A DNA stretch of 64,000 bases from JAEUNJ01 sp052035955. GTDB taxonomy: Bacteria; Pseudomonadota; Gammaproteobacteria; Burkholderiales; Rhodocyclaceae. This document shows positions 25,961 to 33,763 of this stretch, piece by piece (position 1 is the first letter of the stretch; the number at the start of each line of letters is the position of its first letter). A program made the position numbers and the translations under genes. A model generated the notes under the pieces. The model did not search any database. It saw only the letters and a program-made list of their open reading frames with translations, and had not been told where the DNA came from. The DNA is taken from positions 5,722 through 69,721 of the forward strand of contig JBPOHD010000019.1 of NCBI GenBank assembly GCA_052035955.1. Reading direction: 5' to 3'.

Positions 25961-27106
25961 ATGAATATTCGCATCATCGGCGGCGGCCCCGCCGGCCTCT
26001 ATTTCGCCTCCCTCATGAAGCGCGAGGACCCGCGCCACGACGTGGTGGTCTACGAGCGCGGTCCCCGCGACGCCACCTGGGGCTTCGGCGTCGTCTTCTC
26101 GGATCGGGCGCTGGAGTTCCTGCGCGCCGACGACGAGGCCATGTACCAGGCCCTGACGCCGCACATGGAGACCTGGCCCAACCTGACCATCGTCCACAAC
26201 GACACCCGCATACCGATCACTGGCAACGGCTTCGCCGCCATCGGCCGCCTGGAGATGCTGGGCCTCATGTACGCCCACGCCGAGAAGTTGGGCGTGCGCA
26301 TCGAGTTCGAGTCCGAGCTGGCTTCCCTGGCCGATCCGCGGCTGGCCGGCGCCGACCTGGTGGTGGGGGCCAACGGCGCCTTCTCCTGGCTGCGGGCGGA
26401 GAACGAGGCGGGCTTCGGGACGCGCATCGACTGGCGCCCCAACCGCTTCATCTGGTACGGCACCTCCCAAGTCTTCGACAGCCTCTCCCTCACCTTCCGG
26501 GAGACGGAACTGGGCGTCTTCTGCGCCCACCACTATCGCTACAGCCCGACCATGAGCACCTTCCTGGTGGAGGTGACCGACGCCACCTGGCGGCGGGCCG
26601 GATTCGAACACATGAGCCCCGGGGACACCCTCCGCCTCTGCGAGCGGGTATTCGCCAAGGACCTGGGCGGCCATCCCATCCTGTCCAACAATTCCTACTG
26701 GCGCCAGTTCCCGGCCATCTGGAACGAGCGCTGGCACGTCGGCAACGTGGTGCTGATGGGCGACGCCCTGCGCACCGCCCACTTCTCCATCGGCTCGGGC
26801 ACGCGCCTGGCCATGGAGGACGCCATCGCCCTGTGGAAGGCCTTCCGCGAGAAGGGCAGCGTGCCGGAGGCCCTGGCCCGCTACCAGGAACTGCGCCTGC
26901 CGCCCATGAAGAAGATCTGGGACGCGGCCAACGTCAGCCTGCGCTGGTACGAGGAAATGGACGAATCGATCAAGTCGGACCCGGTCGAGTTCGCCTACGG
27001 TTACATGACGCGCACCGGCCGGGTGAACCACGCCGAGGTGCGCCGACGCGACCCGGGCCTGGCCGAGGCCTACGAAAGGCTGCACCCGGAGCTGCGGGTG
27101 GCGTGA
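25961..27106 (+). CDS. FAD-dependent aryl-CoA monooxygenase (salicylyl-CoA 5-hydroxylase / 2-aminobenzoyl-CoA monooxygenase type)
   Basis: 381 residues. FAD-binding GGGPAGLYFASLMK lies at residues 7-20, the family segment TWGFGVVFSDRALEF near 38, and the second FAD motif LMGDALRTAHFSIGSGTRLA near 265. These match salicylyl-CoA 5-hydroxylase (SdgC) and the N-terminal half of 2-aminobenzoyl-CoA monooxygenase/reductase. The enzyme would hydroxylate an ortho-substituted benzoyl-CoA at C5 using O2 and NAD(P)H. In the anthranilate enzyme a reductase half is fused; here an OYE-type reductase is encoded separately 480 bp downstream. AAGGA precedes the ATG at 25961. Confidence 0.85.
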   Translation: MNIRIIGGGPAGLYFASLMKREDPRHDVVVYERGPRDATWGFGVVFSDRALEFLRADDEAMYQALTPHMETWPNLTIVHNDTRIPITGNGFAAIGRLEMLGLMYAHAEKLGVRIEFESELASLADPRLAGADLVVGANGAFSWLRAENEAGFGTRIDWRPNRFIWYGTSQVFDSLSLTFRETELGVFCAHHYRYSPTMSTFLVEVTDATWRRAGFEHMSPGDTLRLCERVFAKDLGGHPILSNNSYWRQFPAIWNERWHVGNVVLMGDALRTAHFSIGSGTRLAMEDAIALWKAFREKGSVPEALARYQELRLPPMKKIWDAANVSLRWYEEMDESIKSDPVEFAYGYMTRTGRVNHAEVRRRDPGLAEAYERLHPELRVA

Positions 27107-27164
27107 AGATGCCGTACCGTCGGAGCCGGCGGGTCGCGGAGGAAGGCGCGGGCAGTGGATCAAT

Positions 27165-27535
27165 GTAGGAGCGGCGTCCTCGCCGCGATGGATCATGGAA
27201 CCGCCGCGATCGCGCCGCATGCGGCGCTCCTACAGGGCAGCGGCAATCGCCCCGGGGAGGAAGGCGCGGGCAGTGGATTAATGTAGGAGCGGCGGTCACG
27301 CCGCGATGCTTTTTGGAACCGCCGCGATCGCGCCGCATGCGGCGCTCCTACAGGGAAGCGGCAAGCGCCCCGGGGAGGAAGGTGCGGGCGGTGGATTAAT
27401 GTAGGCGCGGCGGTCACGCCGCGATGCTTTTCGGGGCCGCCGCGATCGCGCCGCATGCGGCGCTCCTACAGGGCAGCGGCAAGCGCCCCGGGGAGAGTGG
27501 GCCTCTGTAGGAGCGGCGGTCACGCCGCGATGCAT
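27165..27535. repeat. REP array, about three and a half units
   Basis: GTAGGAGCGGCG-type heads begin at 27165, 27283, 27401 (as GTAGGCGCGG) and 27507, giving periods of 118, 118 and 106 bases. Each full unit also holds an inverted GCGGCGCTCCTAC arm, so units form paired hairpins. It fills most of the 482-bp gap (27107-27588) between the monooxygenase and OYE-type genes; no gene was seen there. The pattern resembles REP/BIME elements mobilised by RAYT transposases; none is encoded here. Confidence 0.9.
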
Positions 27536-27588
27536 TTCGATTTTTTCACGCAGCGGCCCGTGAGCCGCCGAGACCAGGAGGAACGAAG

Positions 27589-29559
27589 ATGAAGCCGGGA
27601 GAAGCCAAGCTGCCGCACCTGTTCGCCCCGGGCCGGTTCGGCCGGTTCGAGATCAAGAACCGCATCAAGTACGGCGCCTGCTGCGTCTCCAACTACAACA
27701 CGCGCGACGGCTTCATCACCGAGCGGGAGATCGCCCGCATGCGGGTCATCGCCCGCACCGGTTGCGGCATCATCACCAACCAGGGGGCCTACCCGGACCC
27801 CCTGGGCGAGGGCAAGGCCTACTTCCGCCAGGTGGCCATCTTCGACGACAAGTTCCTCCCCCAGTTCGAGCGCATCGCCGCCGACATCAAGGAGCAGGGG
27901 GCCATGGCCATCCAGCAGATCCTCCATGCCGGCCGCTACGGCGGCATCGACCTGGGCTACTGCATCCAGCCTTCGGACGTGCCCCAGACCCTGCCCCACT
28001 TCCGGCCGCCGAAGATCATGACGAAGGAGGAGATCCGCGATTGCATCCGCCAGCACGCGGAGGCCGCCGACCGGGCAATCCGGGCCGGCTTCGACGGCAC
28101 CGAGGTGACCAGCTTCATGGGCTACCTGCTGGCCAACTTCAATTCCCGCTTCACCAACCAGCGCACCGACGAATACGGCGGCTCCATCCAGAACCGGGGC
28201 CGCTTCATGCGCGAGCTGATCGACGGCATCAAGCAGGCGACGCCGGACAACCCGCTGGTGGTGCGCCTGAACGGCGCCGAGCTGATGGACCGCTGGGGCG
28301 GCAACACGGAGGACGAGTGCTTCGAGCTGATGGGGCAGGCGGTGGACGCGGGCGTGGACATGATCAGCGTCACCGTCGGCTGGCAGGAGGCGCCGGAATC
28401 CTCCATCGGCCGGGACATCCCGCCGGGCTACTGGAACTACCTGTCGGAGCGGGCGAAGAAGAGCTTCCCGGACACCCTGATCACCTTCGGCAACCGGCTG
28501 CCCGATCCGCGCATGGCCGACGAATGCCTGCGCGATGGCGTCTTCGACTTCTGGGAGGTCTGCCGGCCCCTGCTGGCCGACCCGGAGCTGGTCCACAAGG
28601 CCGCCGAGGACCGGCTGGACGAGACGCGGCGCTGCATCGGCTCGCTCAACTGCCTGTCGCGCCTCTTCCGCGACCTGCCCTACACCTGCACCATGAACCC
28701 GGCCCTCGGCCACGAGGTGGAGCCGGAATACCAGGTGACGCCGGCGGTGGTGAAGAAGAAGGTCATGGTCATCGGCGCCGGGCCGGCCGGCATGGAGTGC
28801 GCCATCACGGCCGCCAAGCGCGGCCACCAGGTGACGGTGTTCGACAAGGCGCCGCGCATCGGCGGCAACCTCTATGCCTATGCCATGAACGACCTGGCGC
28901 GGCCGGACGACCTGCTCTCCGTCATCTCCCACTACGAGGTGGTGGCGCGGAAGCTGGGCATCGAGGTCCGCCTGAACACCGAAGTGCACGCGAAGTTCAT
29001 GCGCAGCGTGCTGCACCAGTACGACGTCTGCGTCGTCGCCGCCGGGGCCCGGGTGGACCGGGAGGCCTTCGCCCACCTGGAGGGCGCCGAGCTGATGGTG
29101 GATGCCCTGGACGTGGCCCACGGCCGGGCCACGGCCGGCAAGCGGGTGGTCGTGGTCGGCGGCGGCAAGGTGGGTCTGACGCTGGCCGAGGCCCTGCGCA
29201 AGAACCAGGGCGCCGAGGTGACGGTGGTGGAGAAGGAGAAGCGCATCGCCGGCGACGTGAAGCCTTCCTTCAAGTGGCGCCATGCCTCCTGGGTGGAGGA
29301 ACTGGGCATTCCCTGCCTGACGTCCACCGTGCCCCTGAAGGTGACGGCGGAAGGCCTCCACGTGCGCGACGGTAAGGGCAAGGAGAGCTTCCTGCCGGCC
29401 GACACGGTGATCCTGGCCGCCGCGGCGAAGCCGGCCCACGACCTCTTCCACGAGTTCGAATGGATGGTGGACGAGCTGCATGGCGTGGGCGACGCCCTGA
29501 TCCCGCGCGGTCTGGAGCAGGCCATCCAGGAAGGTTTCCGGCTCGGCGTGCGGCTCTGA
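27589..29559 (+). CDS. Old yellow enzyme-type NADH:flavin oxidoreductase with C-terminal FAD/NADH domain (FadH/2-naphthoyl-CoA reductase-like layout)
   Basis: 656 residues. An FMN-binding TIM barrel comes first (FGRFEIKNRIKYGA; NSRFTNQRTDEYGGSIQNRG), then a cysteine-rich FeS region, then an FAD and NADH domain (VMVIGAGPAGMECAI; VVVVGGGKVGLTLAEAL). The layout equals 2,4-dienoyl-CoA reductase and the OYE-type aryl-CoA reductases. The FeS motif is altered: Cys349, Ser352, Cys355 and Cys367, where four Cys are usual, and one residue is missing between the second and third. It lies downstream of the aryl-CoA monooxygenase and may reduce the hydroxylated or dearomatised CoA ester. Reaction and substrate are inferred. 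Confidence 0.82.
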   Translation: MKPGEAKLPHLFAPGRFGRFEIKNRIKYGACCVSNYNTRDGFITEREIARMRVIARTGCGIITNQGAYPDPLGEGKAYFRQVAIFDDKFLPQFERIAADIKEQGAMAIQQILHAGRYGGIDLGYCIQPSDVPQTLPHFRPPKIMTKEEIRDCIRQHAEAADRAIRAGFDGTEVTSFMGYLLANFNSRFTNQRTDEYGGSIQNRGRFMRELIDGIKQATPDNPLVVRLNGAELMDRWGGNTEDECFELMGQAVDAGVDMISVTVGWQEAPESSIGRDIPPGYWNYLSERAKKSFPDTLITFGNRLPDPRMADECLRDGVFDFWEVCRPLLADPELVHKAAEDRLDETRRCIGSLNCLSRLFRDLPYTCTMNPALGHEVEPEYQVTPAVVKKKVMVIGAGPAGMECAITAAKRGHQVTVFDKAPRIGGNLYAYAMNDLARPDDLLSVISHYEVVARKLGIEVRLNTEVHAKFMRSVLHQYDVCVVAAGARVDREAFAHLEGAELMVDALDVAHGRATAGKRVVVVGGGKVGLTLAEALRKNQGAEVTVVEKEKRIAGDVKPSFKWRHASWVEELGIPCLTSTVPLKVTAEGLHVRDGKGKESFLPADTVILAAAAKPAHDLFHEFEWMVDELHGVGDALIPRGLEQAIQEGFRLGVRL

Positions 29560-29560
29560 C

Positions 29561-29956
29561 ATGCTGCCCGACGCCACCGCATGGCGCAATGCCGCCGCCC
29601 GCCACGGCGAGCTGTTCGCGCCCCTGGATGCCGGCGCCCGCATCGCCCTGGTGGCCCGGGAGGCCCCGGCCGGCATGCTGCTCTGGGAGGCCGGGGAAGC
29701 GGGCATCGAGGTCCGTGACGAGGCCTTCCCGGGTTACTCGGCCAGCGGCGCCGACGTGGTGCTGGCGGCCGACGACGAGGCCCTGGCCGGCATCCGCGCC
29801 GCGGACGAGGCGCGGCTGTTCGAGGTGCTGCGGGCCGGCATCCGCTCGGGCCGCATCGTCTGCTACATGCTCCGCCGGCGCTGCGACCTGGAGGCCCGGG
29901 GCTTCGACGAACTGCTCGAGGCCCTGGGTTTCGCCTTCATGGGGGCCTGCCGATGA
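29561..29956 (+). CDS. Uncharacterised 131-residue protein, coupled to the OYE-type gene
   Basis: An acidic, Ala-rich cytoplasmic protein with no signal peptide and no motif I recognise. Predicted strands and helices alternate (GARIALVAREAPAGMLLWEA; FEVLRAGIRSGRIVCYMLRR). The ATG follows the OYE-type stop by one base, and the stop overlaps the zinc-ribbon gene (ATGA). Translation of the three genes is probably coupled, so it may be an accessory subunit. Confidence 0.7.
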   Translation: MLPDATAWRNAAARHGELFAPLDAGARIALVAREAPAGMLLWEAGEAGIEVRDEAFPGYSASGADVVLAADDEALAGIRAADEARLFEVLRAGIRSGRIVCYMLRRRCDLEARGFDELLEALGFAFMGACR

Positions 29957-30159
29957 TCTTCGAGAATCCGGCCGGCGCCCCCGAGCTCGCCTGCGACGCC
30001 TGCGGCTGCCGCTGGTTCGACCGAATGACCGGCGCCTGCTACGAATGCGGCACCCCGGTCAGCGAGGAATCCCAGGCCGAGTACCGGCGGGCGCTGGAGG
30101 CCTTCGCGGCGCAGCGGAGCCGACCGCCCCCGCGGACCCCGGGGGCCGGGTCCCGGTGA
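29953..30159 (+). CDS. Small zinc-ribbon protein
   Basis: 68 residues. CDACGC near residue 15 and CYECG near residue 29 form a CxxC...CxxC metal site. The C-terminal third is Pro/Arg-rich. It overlaps the preceding gene by four bases (ATGA). It may bind nucleic acid, or it may serve as a small metal subunit of the neighbouring flavoenzyme; the sequence does not decide. Confidence 0.7.
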   Translation: MIFENPAGAPELACDACGCRWFDRMTGACYECGTPVSEESQAEYRRALEAFAAQRSRPPPRTPGAGSR

Positions 30160-30247
30160 TACTCTCGCTCCTCGCACCGGGGTCGGCGGGGCTTCACGCC
30201 GCTTCCGGGCATTGCGCGGCGTCGCCGCGGAAGAGAGGGGAACGTCG

Positions 30248-30607
30248 ATGACGATCGTCGCCAACGCGCTGGTGGCCCTGGTGGCCCTGCTGCACCTGTA
30301 TTTCATGGTCCTGGAGATGTTCTTCTGGGACAAGCCGCGGGGCATGCGGGCCTTCGGCCTCGACCCCGAATTCGCCAAGGCCTCGAAGACCCTGGCCGCC
30401 AACCAGGGCCTCTACAACGGCTTCCTGGTCGCCGGCCTGGTCTGGGGCCTCGTCCAGGGCGCGGCCGGCAACCCGGTCAAGGTCTTCTTCCTGCTCTGCG
30501 TCGTCGTCGCCGGCGTCTATGGGGCGGCGACGGCCAGTCGGCGCATCCTCTGGGTGCAGGCCTTCCCGGGGGCCCTGGCCCTGGCGGCGGTGCTGGTCGC
30601 CGGCTGA
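30248..30607 (+). CDS. DUF1304 family membrane protein
   Basis: 119 residues, four transmembrane helices. The family pattern is visible: LLHLYFMVLEMFFWDKPRGMRAF near the start and NQGLYNGFLVAGLVWG in the middle. Function is unknown for the whole family. The ATG at 30248 follows GAGAGGGGAA; the frame open from 30212 lacks such a site. It stands alone between the zinc-ribbon gene and the next membrane protein. Confidence 0.88.
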   Translation: MTIVANALVALVALLHLYFMVLEMFFWDKPRGMRAFGLDPEFAKASKTLAANQGLYNGFLVAGLVWGLVQGAAGNPVKVFFLLCVVVAGVYGAATASRRILWVQAFPGALALAAVLVAG

Positions 30608-30641
30608 TTCTGGGCCGCGGCATGGCAGGAGGGGAGGCGCA

Positions 30642-31040
30642 TTGAGGGTCTGGGGGCGGGCCGTGGCGGTCTGGCTGCTGATCGTGGTGGCGGAGAGCAT
30701 CCACGGCACTCTGCGGGTCCTCTTCCTGCAACCCCTGGTGGGGGACTTTCCGGCCCGCCGGATGGCTGTCTTCACCGGCATGGCCATCATCTTCGCCATC
30801 GCCTGGCTATTCGCGCCCTGGGTGCGCGCCCGGGAGCGTCGCCAATGGCTGGGCATCGGGTTCCTCTGGGTGGTCCTCATCGTCTGCTTCGAGGTCGGCC
30901 TCGGGCGGCTGGTCATGCACCTGTCCTGGGAGCGCATCCTCGAGGACTACGACCCGGGCCGGGGTGGCCTGATGCTCATCGGCCTGGCGGCGATGGGCCT
31001 GTCGCCCTGGGTCGCCGCCCGCCTGCGCGGCCTGGCCTGA
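30642..31040 (+). CDS. Small multi-pass membrane protein, TTG start
   Basis: 132 residues with about four transmembrane helices and a conserved-looking opening VWLLIVVAESIHGTLRVLFLQP. The reading frame has no ATG before the first helix. The TTG at 30642 is preceded by AGGAGGGGAGG and is the best start. I do not recognise a named family. It follows the DUF1304 gene by 34 bases, so the two may be cotranscribed. Confidence 0.72.
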   Translation: MRVWGRAVAVWLLIVVAESIHGTLRVLFLQPLVGDFPARRMAVFTGMAIIFAIAWLFAPWVRARERRQWLGIGFLWVVLIVCFEVGLGRLVMHLSWERILEDYDPGRGGLMLIGLAAMGLSPWVAARLRGLA

Positions 31041-31167
31041 GGTTCCGCAGGCCGGAACAGGGCGGCGCCGTCGCGCATTCCGCTTGACGCGCCGCCACCG
31101 CTCCGCAATCCTTGGCGAAAACCACGGGCTGCCGTGCTGGCAGCCCGCAGCCCCGAGAGGAGAAGCC

Positions 31168-33408
31168 ATGAAATCCGCCCCCGGCGATACCGTCGTCCAT
31201 CGAATCTGCCCCTTGTGCGAGGCCTGCTGCGGCCTGGAACTCACGATCCGGGAGGGCCGGGTGGCGGGCATCCGCGGCCACGAGGCCGATGTCTTCAGCG
31301 CCGGCTACATCTGCCCCAAGGGCTTCGCCCTCAAGGAATTGCACGAGGATCCGGACCGGCTGCGTCGGCCCCTGATCAGGCGGGGCGACGCTTTCGTCGA
31401 GGCGAGCTGGGACGAGGCCTTCGCCGAGATCGGGCGCCGGCTGCCCCCCATCCTGGAGGAGCATGGGCGCCATGCCGCCGCCGTCGTGGTCGGCAACCCC
31501 TCGGCCCACAAGATGGGCCTGCTGCTCTATTTTTCGCGGCTGGCCAAGGCCCTGGGATCGCGCAACGTCTTCTCGGCCTCGACCCTGGACCAGATGCCGA
31601 AGCAGCTTTCCTGCGGCCTGATGTTCGGCCACTGGCTGTCGGTGCCCGTGCCGGACATCGCCCGCAGCGATTTCCTGCTGATCCTCGGCGCCAATCCCGC
31701 GGCCTCCAACGGTAGCCTGTGGACGGTGCCGGACTTCCGCGGCAAGGCCAAGGCGATGCGCGCCCGGGGCGGGCGCCTGGTGGTGATCGACCCGCGCCGG
31801 ACGGAAACGGCGGAACTGGCCGACGAACACCTGTTCATCCGGCCGGGCGGCGATGTCTTCCTGCTGCTCGGCATGGTGCATGCGCTGTTCGCCGAGGACC
31901 TGGTGCGGCTGGGCCGGCTGGCCGACCACGTGGCCGGGGTGGAGGCGGTCCGCGAGGTGGTGGCGTCCTTCGCGCCCGAGACGGTGGCCGGCCGCTGCGG
32001 CATCGATGCCGAAGTCATACGCCGCCTGGCCCGTCAGCTCGCCGGCACGCCCCGGGCGGCGGTGTACGGTCGCATGGGGACCTGCACCCAAATCTACGGG
32101 ACCCTGGCGAGCTGGCTGGTCGACGTGCTCAACGTCCTGACCGGCCACCTGGACGAGGAGGGCGGCGCCATGTTTCCCAAGGCGGCAGCCTTCGCCCAAA
32201 ACACCCACGGCAAGCCCGGCAGCGGCCGCGGGGTCACTACGGGACGGCATCTCAGCCGGGTCAGCGGGGCGCCGGAAGTGTTCGGCGAACTGCCGGCCGG
32301 CTGCCTGGCCGAGGAGATCGGGACGCCGGGCGACGGACAGGTGCGCGCCCTGATCAGCGTCTCGGCCAATCCCGTGCTCTCGGCCCCCAATGGGCAGCGG
32401 CTCGCCGGCGCCCTGGACCGGCTCGACTTCATGGTCAGCGTGGACATCTACCTGAACGAGACGACGCGCCACGCCGATGTCATCCTGCCGGGCCGCTCGC
32501 CGCTGGAGGACAGCCACTACGACGTGGCCTTCCCGCAGTTTTCCTGGCGCAACCACGCCCGCTACAGCGGCCCCGTCTTCCCGCCGGCCGCGGATCATCC
32601 GGCCGAATGGGAGATCCTGCTGCGCCTGGCGGCCATCGCGCAGGGGAAGGGGGTGGACGTGGATGCGGGGGCACTGGACGACGCGTTGCTGGCGGAAGAC
32701 CTGCGGCGACAGGCGGGCCCGAAGGCGGAGGCCATCGCGGCGGCCCTGGCCGGCCGCCGGGGGCCGGACCGACTCCTCGACCTGGCCCTGCGTTCGGGGC
32801 CCTACGGTGACCTCTTCGGCATCCGGCCGGACGGACTGAGCCTGGACAAGGTGGCCGCCGCGCCGGATGGCATCGACCTGGGGCCCCTGGCGCCGCGCAT
32901 TCCAGAAGTGCTGCGCACGGCGAGCGGCAAGGTGGAACTGGCGCCGGCCATGCTGCTGGCCGATCTGGCGCGGGCCCTGGCCGACCTCTCGGCGCCGGCG
33001 CCGGAGATGGTGATCGTGGGCCGGCGGCCGGTGCGCTCCAACAACAGCTGGATGCACAACCTGCCGGTGCTGGCCAAGGGGCCGGCGATGTGCACGCTGC
33101 TGGTGAACCCGGAGGATGCACGACGGATCGGCCTGCGGGCGGGCGGCATCGCCCGGGTGAGCAACGGCGGCAAGTCCATCGAGGCGCCGGTGGAGCTCAG
33201 CGACGAGGTGATGCCCGGGGTGGTCTGCCTTCCCCACGGCTGGGGGCACGACCTGCCGGGAATCCGCCTTTCCGTGGCCGCGGCGCGGCCCGGAGCGAAC
33301 CTGAATGCGTTGTTCGACGAGGACGCCCGGGATCCCCTGTCAGGGAATTCGGTGCTCAGCGGAGTGCCGGTGGTGGTCATGGCGGCGGCCGCTCCTGATC
33401 CGGCCTGA
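31168..33408 (+). CDS. Molybdopterin oxidoreductase (DMSO-reductase superfamily), orphan
   Basis: 746 residues, no signal peptide, so probably cytoplasmic. The N-terminal [4Fe-4S] motif CPLCEACCGLE and GYICPKG is intact. The metal-ligand region reads SASTLDQMPKQ (residues 136-146) and lacks the Cys of formate dehydrogenases; Ser or Asp would bind the metal. The C-terminal MopB domain is present (SNNSWMHNLPVL; CLPHGWGH). No electron-transfer subunit lies nearby. The substrate is unknown. GAGAGGAGAA precedes the ATG at 31168. Database names such as formate dehydrogenase for such proteins would be misleading. Confidence 0.82.
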   Translation: MKSAPGDTVVHRICPLCEACCGLELTIREGRVAGIRGHEADVFSAGYICPKGFALKELHEDPDRLRRPLIRRGDAFVEASWDEAFAEIGRRLPPILEEHGRHAAAVVVGNPSAHKMGLLLYFSRLAKALGSRNVFSASTLDQMPKQLSCGLMFGHWLSVPVPDIARSDFLLILGANPAASNGSLWTVPDFRGKAKAMRARGGRLVVIDPRRTETAELADEHLFIRPGGDVFLLLGMVHALFAEDLVRLGRLADHVAGVEAVREVVASFAPETVAGRCGIDAEVIRRLARQLAGTPRAAVYGRMGTCTQIYGTLASWLVDVLNVLTGHLDEEGGAMFPKAAAFAQNTHGKPGSGRGVTTGRHLSRVSGAPEVFGELPAGCLAEEIGTPGDGQVRALISVSANPVLSAPNGQRLAGALDRLDFMVSVDIYLNETTRHADVILPGRSPLEDSHYDVAFPQFSWRNHARYSGPVFPPAADHPAEWEILLRLAAIAQGKGVDVDAGALDDALLAEDLRRQAGPKAEAIAAALAGRRGPDRLLDLALRSGPYGDLFGIRPDGLSLDKVAAAPDGIDLGPLAPRIPEVLRTASGKVELAPAMLLADLARALADLSAPAPEMVIVGRRPVRSNNSWMHNLPVLAKGPAMCTLLVNPEDARRIGLRAGGIARVSNGGKSIEAPVELSDEVMPGVVCLPHGWGHDLPGIRLSVAAARPGANLNALFDEDARDPLSGNSVLSGVPVVVMAAAAPDPA

Positions 33409-33763
33409 GCGACGCGGGGCCGGGAGCCGGAGGAGGACACGGGTTCCTCCTCCGGCCATCACCATGGTCCGCCGGCGCGCGCTGCGGCAGACCACCCCGT
33501 TCCAGCCGCCGCGTCGGGCGGCGAAGTGTTTCGTCTCTGTAAAATTCTGCCGCAGGCCCGTCCAGTCCAGACGTTTCTCGCAGGTTCCGCGCGTGGTCGG
33601 GCGTAGAATCCGCGCGCGGTCCGGCGCCTCGGGGACGGCGTTGTAAACGTCTGGATAGAAGGTGTTTTTCCGGTCGAGACGGCCGTGTCCGGAAGGGCGG
33701 CCCGCCCCTGCCTGAGGTGGCGGCGGCCGACGGGGCGGGATCGGGCGGGAACGGGGAGAAGCA
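33409..33763. other. Intergenic region before the TonB-dependent receptor
   Basis: 355 bp. It holds the hairpin at 33427-33455, then an AT-richer patch around 33525-33545 and 33640-33670 that could carry the receptor promoter. No gene was seen. Confidence 0.5.
33427..33455 (+). terminator. Terminator-like hairpin after the molybdopterin gene
   Basis: CCGGAGGAGG, a loop of nine bases, and CCTCCTCCGG form a perfect 10-bp stem 18 bases after the stop. There is no T-run, so termination may need Rho or the hairpin may only stabilise the mRNA end. Confidence 0.5.

Noticed and set aside
27165..27535. CRISPR array
   Set aside because: Units are not separated by unique spacers of constant length; each contains paired hairpins typical of REP elements, and no cas gene is near.
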